DNA of 64,000 nt from Zymoseptoria tritici IPO323 (taxonomy: Eukaryota; Ascomycota; Dothideomycetes; Mycosphaerellales; Mycosphaerellaceae), in assembly GCF_000219625.1 (NCBI RefSeq), contig NC_018218.1, positions 5,208,001 to 5,272,000 of the forward strand. Direction: 5' to 3'. The position numbers and the translations under genes are program-made. The notes under the pieces were generated by a model. That model was given only the letters and a program-made list of their open reading frames with translations. It had not been told where the DNA came from and did not search any database. Positions 12,540 through 23,543 of this stretch are shown one piece after another (position 1 is the first letter of the stretch; every line of letters begins with the position of its first letter).

Positions 12540-13740
12540 TACTTCCGAGATAGCTTCGTCTCGTCCCGGCCTATTAGGGAGCAAGAGCACCCGTCGCCGT
12601 ACGAACGAACCCGCTAACGACCCGGAGACTATAGAAACCCCTACCTAGACTGCCGTTAGCGACGACGAAGACACCGAAGGCGGGCCTAAAAACCCGGAAG
12701 AACCTATTAGGCACTAGGATGCTGCTAACGAGGGCGAAGAAGAACCGGAGAACCCTCTATAGGAAGAAGACACCCTACCTAAGGGAGAAGAAGACGACAT
12801 TAATAAACAAATCCGCAAGGAAGAGGCCGCTACCGCCAGACAGGAGCGCCTCCTCTAGCTTAGCCTTCTCTAGGCACGCAATAAGGCTATAAGGGACCGC
12901 ATCGCCTAGGTACAGAACGGATCTATCCCTACTGTCCTACCCGATGCCCTAGTTCGGCCATCTATCCCTAAGAACGCGCTCCTAAAAGCCCGGAATCCCT
13001 ACATCTTCGAGGGAAAGAACCGCGCCGACTAGGAATAGTAGCAGGAAGACATTAACCGAGCAATTAACCGGGCTAGTATAGCCACCGACGAAGAAAAGAT
13101 AGAATTCGCTAAAGAATAGATAGCGAGACCCTAAAAGCAGCACTAGAAGCGCTACCTTCTCGACAAGGCACCTATTCGGCTAATATAAAGCGACATACAG
13201 CTCGTAATACTAAATTCTATAGGTACAAAAGACGAACGCACCTAAAGAGCTATAGACAACATTAAAGAGGCTAAACAGGGCGACAGGACCCTAACCGGGC
13301 TAATAAACTACCTAAAAGAATAGTAGGATAAGATTAGTTATACCGACATTCCTAGGATAATCTATAAATTTAAGAGAGCTCTTACCCCGGCGGTTAGAAA
13401 CAGGCTCGAACAGGGCTAAGTTACCCTTACGACCCTCGTAGATGCGGAGGAACAAGCTAACATATCGTACTAACAGATATAGGAATTTAACAAAAAGCGC
13501 TTAGCGAAGACTTCCGTCGACGAGACTAACAGAAGGCGCCCAAACAAAAATAACAAGCCCCCGAGTAGGCTAAGAAGGGCCAAAACCCCCCTAAAGGCGG
13601 CTAATAAGGAGAAGTTAGCTACCGCCTACTAGATATGTAGCAAAGAGGGCTACCGGCGCTAGGAATGCCCTAACAAGGACTAGTCGGGAAAAGGGAGAGC
13701 CCGTAGTAGATCTCCTCTAATCGCTACGGGTTAAGTCTAG
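12540..13740 (+). pseudogene. Degenerate gag of chromovirus B
   Basis: A plus-strand frame follows the 5' LTR. It has an acidic N-terminal region, a central helical region containing NPYIFEGKNRAD (near 13,000), and a C-terminal basic segment. A nucleocapsid-like knuckle near 13,620-13,680 reads C..C..GY..EC, where the expected His codon CAC reads TAC. Many TAG codons interrupt it, consistent with RIP of CAG. Only position and the knuckle identify it as Gag. Confidence 0.75.
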
Positions 13741-16700
13741 TACTTAGAGGCCTAAAGAAAGGCTGCCGAGCTAGGAGGAATCCCCCGAACTACAGGGGAA
13801 GGGCTAATACGCCTTAAAGTGGAGATATAGGGTCCTAATAGGACTAAGACACTCCGAGCACTACTTAATTACGGAGCGCAAAGCAACTTTATAGACAACA
13901 TAGCAGCTAAAGAGCTAGGCCTAAGCCCCGAGTTAGGGCAAACGGCCTAATACGTAGTACTAAACGGCTAGAGGATAGCTGTTTAGGGAGAATGCCGCGT
14001 CCCGTTTAAAGTAACGGACACTTAAGGACACATAAGAGGATATATAGAAACCTTCGTAGTCGGAAGAATCCACAGGTTCTAACTAGTCCTTAGCATACCC
14101 TAGCTAGAACGATAGAACCCGAGGGTGAACTTTATCCGCAAAAGCGTTACCTAGAAGGGGACGAAAGGCAGACAATAGAGGCCAGTTAGGCTCGTCTTAC
14201 CTAAAGAGTTCTAGAAGGACGCCTCTAGTATCCCTTTAGGGCGCGTTTAGGCCCTTACCGCTTAACACACAGACGACGCGCTAAAAGAACCGGAACTTCT
14301 AATCGAATTCTCGGATTTCGCGGACGTTTTCGTAGAAGGAAACGAGTCCCTTCTCCCTAAGACGAGGCCGAATAAGCTTAGTATCGACCTCGAAGAAGGC
14401 AAGGAGGCCCTGTACAGCCTATTATACAACCTCTCTATAACAGAACTAGAGACTCTGTGCAACTACCTCGCCGACAGCCTAGAGAAGGGGTAGATCCGCC
14501 CCTCGACCTCCCTAGCGGGGGTAGGCATCCTCTTTATAAAGAAAAAGGACGGTAGCCTATATCTATGCGTCGACTATAGGGCTCTTAATGCCGTTACTAT
14601 TAAGAATAGACACGCCCTGCCCCTCGTCTAGGAATCTCTAGACTAGTTGGCGCTAGCAAAGTTCTTTACAAAGCTAGATATACGAGACGCGTACTATCGC
14701 ATCCGAATTAAGGAGAGTAACTAGTAGAAAACTGCCTTTCGGACGAGGTATAGCTACTTTAAGTATACTATAGTCCTGTTTAGGCTAACTAACGCCTTAG
14801 TAGTGTTCTAAGGATACATAAACTACGCCCTCCGGGGCCTACTAGACTACTATGTTATAGTATACCTCGACGATATCTTAATATACTTACAAGACGCCGA
14901 AAGCTATAAGAAATACGTTAGGATAGTCCTCGAGAGACTTAGAAGATACCGACTCTTTACCAAACTATTAAAGTACGAGTTCTTTAAGCAGCAAGTCGGC
15001 TACCTTAGGTTCGTAGTAACCCTAAAAGGGGTCGAAATAGAGGCAGAAAGGATCCAAGCTATTACTAACTAGCCCCTTCCGGCCTTAGTTAGGGACATTC
15101 GCATCTTTATCGGATTTGCGAACTACTACTACTAGTTTATTAAGGGATTCTCCCGTATAGCTGGCCTACTAAACCGCTTAACAGAAAGAGGCCTAAATAG
15201 TGCTAAAGGAGGACACCGACAGAGAAAGGAGGAATTAGTTCCCCTCGAGCTCCTACCTAACGTAGTACAAGCATTCTAGCAGTTAAAGACCAGGTTTATT
15301 AAAGCGCCTATCTTACGGCATTTCGACCTAAAACTACCTATCCGCGTCGTAATAGATGCCTCTAGGTTCGCCGTCGGGGTAGTACTATTTTAACCGCATA
15401 AAACGGAGGGCAAAATGCACTAGCACCTAGTAGCCTTCTTCTCTAGTAAGATAAACGCAGCCGAAAGGAACTATAATACACACGATTAAGAGCTTCTCGC
15501 TATAGTCGAGGCCTTTAAGTACTAGAGATACTACGTTAAGGGCGCTTCGCACCAAATTAAGGTCTTAACAGACTATTATAACCTAAAATGGTTTATAACA
15601 ACTAAGTAACTAGGCCGAAGATAGGCAAGATGGGCAGAGCAGCTGTTAAACGTCGACTTCCGTATAACGTACAACCCGGGGTCGCTTAATACCGCCGCGG
15701 ACGGAGTAAGCAGACGCCTAGACTTAGAAGATAGGGACTACTCGGGACGGTGGATTAACGAAAGCGACAGTGCTCCTGCATTAGACACCCTTCGGCACTA
15801 ACTAGGTCTGTCTAAGGGAATAACAGCCGAATCTAGCCCCGTTCAGTCTATAATAGTAGTTATAACCTACTATCTGCAGCTCGCTAGGACCTACTGTAGT
15901 AAAACGTATATAATAGCGAGCACTCTAATAGAAGAATTATCAGACTTCCCGCTAATTAATATAATACGCGAAAGCCTAAAATATGACCCTATAGCATCGA
16001 CAGTCGAACTAGCTATAAATAACCCGGATCCGCCGGAATAGACCTAAAGGTAGGCTATATAAGGCGAATTCCTCTTCTACGAACGGAAACTGTACGTGCC
16101 TGCAGGCCTAGTACGCCTAGCAGCTCTCCGCTAGTGCTATAACGATCCCCTAGCCGGCTACTTTAGTTTTAAACGGACCCTAGAGCTGTTACAACGGTCG
16201 TTCTACTAGCCAGACATAAGAAAATACGTTAAGGACTACGTAAACAGCTGCTAGACATGCGACAAGGCGAAGCTACGGCGACATAGCCTATATAGAGAAC
16301 TCTATACGGAAGCTCTACCAAATAGGCCCTAGGAGGACCTAATATTGGATTTTATTACCGATCTGCCCCTAAGTACGTTTATAGGGCACATATACGACTT
16401 AATCCTCGTCGTTATAGATAGGTAGTCCAAAATGGCCTACTACATTCCTATACGGAAGGACATTAACGCCGAAACCCTCGCGGAGGTCTTCCTAAGAGAA
16501 ATCTTCCGCCTTTACGGAACTCCTAAGTTAATTACGTCCGATAGAGGACCGATCCTTATATCTAAGTTCTAGAGCACGCTTTGCTACTACCTTAGGGTCC
16601 GAAGGGGCCTAAGTACTACATATTACCCCTAAACGGACAGTTAGACGGAACGTTAGAACTAAACGCTAGAGCAATACCTACGAGTGTACTGCAACTACGA

Positions 16701-17400
16701 ACAGGACGACTAGGCACAAATGCTGTTAGTAGCCGAATTCTCTTATAACGATAGCGTTTATGCGATAATAGGGGTAATACTATTCTAAGCATATAACGTT
16801 TACGATCTAATTGCCGCTAGATAGCCTAACCTGCCCTAATTAGAGGGCAAAGCTCCTAGTACGGCGGAAATAGCGCACAGAGTAATCGGCCTGTAGAAAA
16901 CGCTATATAAAAGACTAGCTGCGTTATAGGAGAGACACGCACGATACTACAATGCTCGCAAAACTGCGAAAATATATAAGGTTAGCAACCGTGTGTACCT
17001 CTCTACTCGGTATTTAAAGTCTATCCGGCCGTCGGAAAAGCTCGATTACAAGTATGTTAGCCTATATAGGATTAAGCGAGTCGTGAACGACGTCGCGTAT
17101 ACGCTAGAACTGCCGGAAACGATAAACATCTATCCGACGTTCTACATCTCCCTACTAGAGGAGGAAAAACCTGCTAAAATCACCGAACGGGCCTAGAATA
17201 GCCTAAAGGAGATCCGATTAGAGGAACCCGACGTTTACGTAGTAGACAAGATCCTAAAGCGTAAGAAACAACACAGCAGATAGATGTACAGGATCGCGTA
17301 GAAGGGCTAGCCCGCGTCTAAAAACACTTAGGAACCTGCGACTTACATTAGCCCTACTACGATAAGAGCATTTAATAGAAGCACGGGAGGTACTAAGGGC
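13740..17400 (+). pseudogene. Degenerate pol with chromodomain of chromovirus B
   Basis: Reads protease, reverse transcriptase (VYLDDILIYL at about 14,858-14,887, the catalytic YLDD), RNase H, integrase with a zinc-binding CxTCDKAK segment near 16,250-16,270, and a C-terminal module. The segment after 17,200 reads EPDVYVVDKILKRKK followed by a KG..ASKNT-like stretch. That is the chromodomain signature (YxVEKIL..KW.G....TWEP) with Trp codons turned to TAG. An open stretch at 16993-17196 is a surviving piece of this frame. The copy is not functional. Confidence 0.9.
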
Positions 17401-17770
17401 GGTAGACTAGCACGATAGATATACAAACGCGTTATTAGTCACTATTAAGGCCCAAAAGACACTAGTTAACACTATACTAACTCCTTAGTCCGGTTCCTAG
17501 TTACCTAAAAATTTTCTCTACCTTAGAAGAATTTTAATCTAATGAAATCCTAGGGGGGGAAATTAGGGGCCAAACGGGCCCCTAAGGACGACATTATTAC
17601 ACAACGAGAGACAATCGAGCACAGTAAAGTTATTTTGATTCTATCTAATCTATAAGTCGCTAAGTCGCAGCAAAAAGAAACAACCCGGGCGTTACCGCGC
17701 CTATTAGTCCTGAAACAAGCCTAAAAGAGGCTAAAAGAGACAAAAGAAACACGAAAAAGCGCTTACATGC

Positions 17771-18359
17771 TTATTCCTTAGGCTTAAGGTCCCTAGAGAG
17801 GTCGTACTCGGTCGGACGGAGTACTCCCTCTATAACGGAGGCCTTCGAGCCCTTCTTAGCGCCCGCATAGGTGTAGACGGTGTCTAGAGCGGCCGAAAGG
17901 GCCCGAACGCGACGCCTTAGGCGGTCCTCGGTAGATCCTTAGGCCAGAATAAGTCGCTTGCAGGGGGTGTTAGGCACGTCTTTACCCTGTTAGGGTTAGT
18001 AGGGCACTTTTAGGCAAGAAGGGACCTAAATACTTATAAGCTCCCTCTTTCGCTTTACAGCCTCCTTAGCGAGCAACTTCTCGCGCTTTCTAAGCACAAG
18101 CGGTCCCGTCTGGTCGAATTCGGCCTTGCCTTAGTGCAGATAGAGGCCGTTAACACCGGTGAAGGAGTTAAAGCGCCTAAAAGGGGGTTAACGGAGCCAA
18201 ACAGACCCGAACTAACTACACATACCCCTTAATGCGCACGTAGACCGCCTTATAGGCCGAACAAGCCGCCGCAGCTATCGCTCCGGTACTATCGGCGGCA
18301 ATAGCGGCCTTGCGGAGCTTATTAGCCCTCGTAATGTCGCCTTTAACTAGTTCCGGCAT
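17771..18359 (-). pseudogene. Antisense spliced accessory frame in chromovirus B
   Basis: On the strand opposite gag-pol, between the chromodomain and the 3' LTR, a start codon at 18359 opens a frame starting MPELVKGDITRANKLRKAA. An intron with GTATGT donor and TTTTAG acceptor (18177-18225, 49 bp, internal TTAAC branch-like site) joins exon 18359-18226 to exon 18176-17771, 180 codons in total with the stop, in one frame. RIP-type TAG codons lie inside exon 2. Lys/Arg-rich; no family recognised. Upstream on the same strand, near 18,440-18,590, a cysteine-rich stretch (CVNC.., KCYNCSNRDC) could be an earlier exon or a separate zinc-binding region. Copy A carries the same frame at 1-288. Confidence 0.55.
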
Positions 18360-18990
18360 CTTTTAACTATATTAGCCCCCGAAAGCCCCCTTTTAACCCT
18401 ATGTGTATATACCTAGAAACAATCGCGGTTAGAGCAATTGTAACACTTTAGGTAATATTCGTCCTTATTATTAGCTACCTACTTGTCCGGCGATTCGCGC
18501 GCAAAGAGGCAGAACTAGGCCAAATCGGCCTTGTTTAAGGGCTTGTTAAGGCAGTTAACGCACGGATTGCCCTTAAAGATACTATTAGCAGCGAATTGCT
18601 TGCGTTAGGTCGCGATAGAGGCGGGTTACGTTATAATAGGCTCGTTCGGTTGCGGATAGGGTCGTTTGGTAAGAATAGCGGTTTTTCGATAAAATTCGAG
18701 GTCGTCCGGTAGAAAATAGGGCTAGAGGGGAACTAAACGCTATGTTAGCACTATACAGGCTACAAATGCCCCTTAGGGGGGCACTTTTAGACCTGTTTAG
18801 CCATCGGATAGGATTAAGTTATACTTACTAAGTCTGCACAAGGTTGTTAAAGAAGAGAAGAACTCGAGGGATCCGAGCCTAGGTTTTAAAGCCGCAGTAG
18901 ACCCTAATTAAGGCCTTAGGCTATTAAACTTAGCAAACACTAAAAAGAATTCACTCGAGGTAAAACTGTTTAGAGCGCGACGCTCTGCGC

Positions 18991-19001
18991 AAGGAGGGGG
19001 G
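18991..19001 (+). other. Polypurine tract of chromovirus B
   Basis: AAGGAGGGGGG just upstream of the 3' LTR, in the usual place for priming of plus-strand DNA synthesis. Confidence 0.7.
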
Positions 19002-19004
19002 CTA

Positions 19005-19219
19005 TGTTATATCTGCCTCCGCCGAATACCGACAATCGGCATCTAATCCCCTGCCTTAGCGGCATATGCACCCCTACTAGGGCCTTTTAAGCTCGTTTAA
19101 GCCAGATTGCGCCTGTAGTATAAGGATACGTAGAATCTCCTCCTTCCGAGAGAGTATCGAATCGAGTCTGTTCTAAAGTGATTCATACTGCTACTCTATT
19201 CTTAACTGCACCTTTTACA
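19005..19219 (+). repeat. 3' LTR of chromovirus B
   Basis: Starts TGTTATATCTGCC and ends CCTTTTACA, 215 bp. It is nearly identical to the 5' LTR, with C/T and A/G differences only where compared, and is followed by the target repeat CTACT. Confidence 0.95.
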
Positions 19220-19224
19220 CTACT

Positions 19225-20400
19225 AATCTAGTTTAAGGGTAAGATTAGGATCGACATCTTATTACGGATAATAGGCTATACCTAGAAGACGAGGCTCTTA
19301 CCTACGGACGTAGTAGCGATCTAGATAAGATCTCGGTTATTAAATAGTAGCTAGTAGAGTACCCGGACCTACGGCGGGCGAGCGTAGTAGGGAAGGAGGA
19401 GTCGCACCGCCTACTAAACTAAATGTATCTACTAAGCGGTAGTTATAGGTAGCCCGCTATCGACGGGGATAGGCTCGTCGATCGCCTAGTTAATTATATT
19501 ACGTACCTAAAGAAACGCCCGCCGGCGCGATAGTATAAATAGACTACTAACTATTGTAGTAGGGAAACATGCACCTACGGCTATATCCCGGGAACCGACA
19601 ATATAGATAGCGGCGTCCTTTCCTTATCCTTCTTCTTCCTTAGTCAGACAACCTTTGCAGCCTCTACTTCTACGTATATCCGGTATATACACACTCGTTG
19701 CGCACTACTACTACTCGCACAAGGCGCGACAGGAACATAAGATGTTCCCCGCCGATACTATATCTTTAGGTATCTCGAGGGATAGCTTACCGTTAGCGCC
19801 TACCGGACCGAGCTAGGTAGAACGTACGGCTTCCGGGTTAGTGTTTTGCCGCTATATATTATATAGCGCCTAAAGTACGACCTTCTCTATACCTACGTTG
19901 TTAACCTCTACTAGCGTACGTAATAGAGCGGCGGTTATCTTAGCTACCTATTTACGTCGCCTAGCGAAATAGATCCTTATATCCCCTCTACCTAGGACCT
20001 TCTATATAGATAAATCTTCCTCGGACGCCTTAACGGATACTTATAGACTACCCTAAAGCCCTCCTATATCGTCGAAGTTACTAGGTATGTCCGAAAGCCT
20101 GCTATTACTACTATCGTCGTCGCCTAGGTACCTATCGAACTAGTCGAGTAGGGTAGCTATACGCTCGATATCTATACTAGGAGACTACTCTTACGATCGA
20201 TTTTCCTCGACGACCGACGTCCCTATACTATTCTTATCTTATCCGGTGCTACTAGTACTAAAGCTACTCGAGATATCGCTAGCGTAAGATCGGGGATTAG
20301 CGACCTTTAGTTATCTACGGTAGGCCTTCGGGGGAGCTATTAGAGAATCGGGGACTATAACTTTATAAAGGGAGTACGTACGGTTCTAGTAGATATAGTT
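19225..20400 (-). pseudogene. RecQ-type helicase pseudogene, N-terminal part
   Basis: Minus-strand frame upstream of the part at 10045-12287; removing chromovirus B and one CTACT copy joins the two. It includes a cysteine-rich stretch (NILCSCRALCE..C, about 19,700) and, close to the insertion point, YQLLFNNRDLIQIATTSVGKS (19,285-19,350). The latter is the Q-motif/Walker A region of DExH helicases, followed by QPIIRNKMSILILPLNQI (motif Ia-like). Readable sequence extends to about 20,400; the true start is not clear. Stops are TAG/TAA at Gln codons, as in the rest of the block. Confidence 0.7.
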
Positions 20401-20423
20401 TTATTAGTATTAGTCGCTAACTA

Positions 20424-20501
20424 CGACCTCTAATAGAGCTCGCGTCCTACTATATAAACGCGTCGTTAAGATACGAGGTACGCGAGCTCTATTAGAGGTC
20501 G
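20424..20501. repeat. 21-bp perfect inverted repeat
   Basis: Arms 20424-20444 and 20481-20501 are exact reverse complements around a 36-bp loop (arm begins CGACCTCTAATAGAGC). It lies at the upstream end of the helicase pseudogene, close to where RIPed sequence gives way to unique sequence near 20,545. Its role is unknown: it may be an end of the module or a chance product of duplication. Confidence 0.7.
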
Positions 20502-20544
20502 CTACTAAGGAGGTATAGACAAATAGATAGTAGGAGGTTGTTTA

Positions 20545-21072
20545 GTAGGTCAGGGCCAGCTGCTTGCAGCTAATAGGCCCGTTAAGCGAGGTAGTCTGAG
20601 CGCCTGAGACTACAAAAATCGTTTGCTCGTCCACATACGATGCAATCCTGGTCGTAAGATAAGGTCGACTTCGCTCTTCAGGTCTCCTCCTGTAGTCATG
20701 TTCCCAGCCGTGCCGGATAAGACGAGACTGTCCAGAATGATTAGCATGACGACCGGAGTTTTACCCGATCACATTGGTTCCCTCCAACGCTCGGCTTCCG
20801 ACATTGAAAGAAGACAAACGCTCCTTGAATTTCCTCTCGACAATTGTTCGTACATCGGGGCAGATGTCTTTGGCTGGTGGCGGATTGTAGGCTCTCGCTT
20901 GAGCTGCTTGCTGGTAAGTATACACTGTCGGGAAATCTCCGGGACCTGTCTGGACCTTTTCGAGACTTCTCTTGACGTCAATTCGTGGTTCGTTCGAACG
21001 CAGTATGACGGCCTGGAAACGTGAGCTACATTCATGGCTCTGTATACATTGAAGATCGAGCATGTGGCGAGC
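20545..21072. other. Intergenic, no recognised gene
   Basis: The boundary between the RIPed block and normal sequence falls at about 20,545. Overlapping open frames on both strands (plus 20623-21024; minus 20761-21063) have no recognisable product. Confidence 0.4.
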
Positions 21073-21514
21073 TCATAGCTTAGCGTTGAACCCTCCACGC
21101 TGAGAAAGAACATGAATCGTCGGAGGCCCAAGCATGAGTTCCTGATCAGCGACACCCTTCTGGAATCTTTTGAAAGCAGCACTCTCGCCATGTTCCTTCA
21201 AGGCCTGCTTATTCTTGTACCTGAGACCGAGTCAGCGATGTTGTCCTCGAGCTCCAGGAGCCCAAAATTACCTCTCCACCATAAAGATCTGATCGGTGCC
21301 GTCTTTGGCTGTACGCAAGGACGAATAGATCTCATAGCGGGTCGTGTCTTTCTCGTCCTTTTCGACGTGTGCTGCGGCCTCCTTGAGGAGTTCCACGACC
21401 TTTGTTCTCACTCAGCATTGACAAGGATTGGAGCTTGAGCCGTGAGCTTACTTTCTGGGTGTTGCCCTTCTTGGGCCGCATTACTGCGATGACATTGATT
21501 TCGCTGGACGACAT
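21073..21514 (-). CDS. Antibiotic biosynthesis monooxygenase (ABM) domain protein
   Basis: Three-exon model on the minus strand: 21514-21452, 21399-21272 and 21220-21073, with introns of 52 and 51 bp (GTAAGC..AAAG and GTAATT..TCAG), giving 112 residues. The product starts MSSSEINVIAVMRPKKGN, continues VVELLKEAAAHVEKDEKDT and TRYEIYSSL, then MVERYKNKQALKEHGESAAF, and ends GPPTIHVLSQRGGFNAKL. This matches the whole ABM/YgiN fold: small dimeric ferredoxin-like proteins that often oxidise quinols or polyketides without cofactor. Substrate cannot be told from sequence. No single open frame exposes the gene, because each exon is short; the exact phase fit across both introns supports the model. Confidence 0.85.
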
Positions 21515-22371
21515 ATTTAGGCTGTGGAGGACGAAGTCGCGTGGTCTGGAGATCTCTTGCGATGGATACAGAGTGACGGTTTGATACGATACTCTGTTGA
21601 CTTGATACCTCGGCAAGCTCGGCAGGCTCGTCGATTCCGTGTCGCGGCGTTAGTCAGCGACAACGGCAACGACGGGCAATATTCACACAATCGCAGCGCA
21701 CAACTTCATCATGCAGCTTGAGAGACACAGAAAAAGTGCATCACCAATTGTCACGAGACGGGCGAGGCTTCTGAGCTCCACGCCGCGCGAGTGCCACGCG
21801 AAAGACTTGTACGCTGGCGCGAGACTCTCAAATCATACCGAGTTGTCAGCGTTCTGCATCGCAGACAGGTATGAAGCTTTCTGACGTCGCCTCCCATCTT
21901 ACCGTTAGACTCTGCGGCAAATCCGGTGGCGCTGACAGCACCTCCGACTACAATGAGCCATCTGGCCACGGTGCGCTTCAGATGATTGCTTGATGCACAG
22001 CTGCGAAGGACTTCTTTGACTGTGGCGTTGTGCCCACCGATGAGAGTGGAGCGTTGGAGTGGTTTGCCATTCGGGTAAGTGGATTTGACGGTCGATATGT
22101 GCAGTGGCTGATAGGTGCATAGACTTGAAGGGAGCACAGAGCACTCGTGAGTGCGGTAGGTTCAAGGAGAGGACAGAGGACAGAAGACTGCGATCGATAT
22201 CTTTTGTTCATTACCAATTGACTGGTCAATCTCTGATGTGGCAACGTGTGTCGGTAAAGTGACAAGCGACAAACTCAGCCATTCCTTCATCCTAGCACCC
22301 ATAGACTCCTCCAATCCGAACGTACTCGCGTTGGGCTTCCTTCGAACCTCCGGCTGAACAACACCAAGACG
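21515..22371. other. Intergenic, no firm gene
   Basis: A minus-strand open frame at 21751-22137 has a hydrophobic stretch (WLIVVGGAVSATGFAAES) and a possible GTAAGA donor after it. I cannot place it in a family or complete a model, so it is left as possible coding sequence. Confidence 0.3.
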
Positions 22372-22722
22372 TCAGATTGAGATTGCTGTGGTGACCCCGG
22401 GCCGGCCTACCTTAGCATCCGTCGTCCTCGCCCCGGCCGACGGGGCTCGCGATCGAGCCACGAATATCGCCACAGCGGCTGTCGTAACCGGAACTTTCAA
22501 CGCCAAGGCCTGACGGGAGGCAGCAAACACCGTCCCTTTTTGGAGCCTAGGCATACGCGTTAGTGCGGGGCTATTCCTGACGTGGAGCGGATCACTCACG
22601 ACTCTGCCATTGATTTGCCAGCAGATATTGTTGGCCTCTGGGGCGGTTGCACCGTCACACCAGACTGCATTGCCAAGTACGACATCCGCTGCCGCGAGGA
22701 AAAGTAGAGCGGTGATCTTCAT
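22372..22722 (-). CDS. Small secreted protein, C-terminus uncertain
   Basis: From the Met at 22722 the protein begins MKITALLFLAAADVVLGNA, a good signal peptide, followed by AVWCDGATAPEANNICWQIN with two cysteines. I prefer this start to an upstream Met at 22878 because the signal peptide begins here. After residue 45 a GTGAGT donor and CCCGTCAG acceptor suggest an intron of about 100 bp. An alternative downstream frame ends with a short cysteine-containing tail (YDSRCGDIRGS..DDGC). Uninterrupted, the frame runs to 22372. Candidate secreted effector-like protein; no family recognised. Confidence 0.5.
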   Translation of the reverse strand: MKITALLFLAAADVVLGNAVWCDGATAPEANNICWQINGRVVSDPLHVRNSPALTRMPRLQKGTVFAASRQALALKVPVTTAAVAIFVARSRAPSAGARTTDAKVGRPGVTTAISI

Positions 22723-23154
22723 CTTGGAATGCTGCTTGAATTGACTTGGACAACGATGGGTTGGAGAGGCGATGGAAGTGGGAGGAATGTTGGGGAGATT
22801 GAGGTTGAAGTTCGTCGCGGGAGATGAATGATATATCCTCTCATTGTGGTGAATACAAGTTGCGCGATTTAGAGACAACGTCTGGTTGCCCTATTTGGGC
22901 ATACGGTGGCATTCGCTCCGGAACTTGCAAGGCAACGTTTATCTTGTGCTCGACGAGCTATCTAGCCACGTTCTCATACGGGAGTAACCCTTGTTGAGAG
23001 GATCGGGATTTGCTCGGGATTATCAACTTGACCTGCGTACCGGGTATTCAAACGAGCTACACTCAAGCATGCGTCGGCGTCTGCCGTGTCTGAGAGGACC
23101 GGCAGTTGCTCGGGATCATCAACATGAGTGATAAATCCCCTCTCGCTGTAATTT

Positions 23155-23299
23155 ACAGCGTGTGAACGCATCGGATTGGACACGGCCTTATCGTACCAGG
23201 GGTCTCTCCAGGCGAAAACAATTCTTCCATCCAATCCGCCCCTAGACATACCACCCTGAGACACAAGGTCGTGTCTACTCCGATGCGTTCACACGCTGT
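23155..23299. repeat. Inverted repeat with 21-bp arms
   Basis: Arms 23155-23175 and 23279-23299 are exact reverse complements (arm starts ACAGCGTGTGAACGC) with about 103 bp between. It lies 97 bp from a second, larger inverted repeat. Confidence 0.85.
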
Positions 23300-23395
23300 G
23301 AAGGATTGCGTCGACCAAGGATAAGGTCTTTTTGCCATGGTCGAGTGTACATCGGCAGTTGCTTCGGAACTCGTATCGGCAAGGGAACGTCGGTT

Positions 23396-23543
23396 ATAAC
23401 GTGTGCAAGGGGGAAGTTGGAATGCCCCGAAGTTGGAATTGCAGGGGCAGAGCCCAATCATACAATCAGGCATCAATCAGGCATGAATTCGATTGGGCGA
23501 TTCCAACTTCGGGGCATTCCAACTTCCCCCTTGCACACGTTAT
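23396..23543. repeat. Inverted repeat with 44-bp perfect arms
   Basis: Arms 23396-23439 and 23500-23543 are exact reverse complements with a 60-bp loop. Inside the loop GCCCAATC (23452-23459) and GATTGGGC (23491-23498) pair again, and AATCAGGCATC is repeated in tandem. Each arm contains GAAGTTGGAAT twice. No transposase or clear target duplication is seen. It could be a foldback/MITE-like element or a structured RNA. Confidence 0.9.

Larger units (their letters stand above)
12293..19219 (+). mobile_element. Ty3/gypsy chromovirus copy B (complete, RIPed)
   Basis: A 6927 bp element with two 215 bp LTRs and a perfect 5-bp target-site duplication CTACT (12288-12292 and 19220-19224). Order on the plus strand: LTR, gag with a CCHC-like knuckle, protease, reverse transcriptase, RNase H, integrase, chromodomain, then about 1.6 kb with an antisense frame, a purine tract and the 3' LTR. 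The chromodomain after the integrase places it among chromoviruses. All frames are broken by RIP-type TAG codons. It lies inside the helicase pseudogene, so it inserted after that module arrived, and both were RIPed. Confidence 0.95.

Noticed and set aside
22974..23264. 96-codon minus frame with repeated VDxPEQxPxLS peptides
   Set aside because: The peptide repeat reflects the DNA repeats around the inverted repeats, and no gene signal is present.
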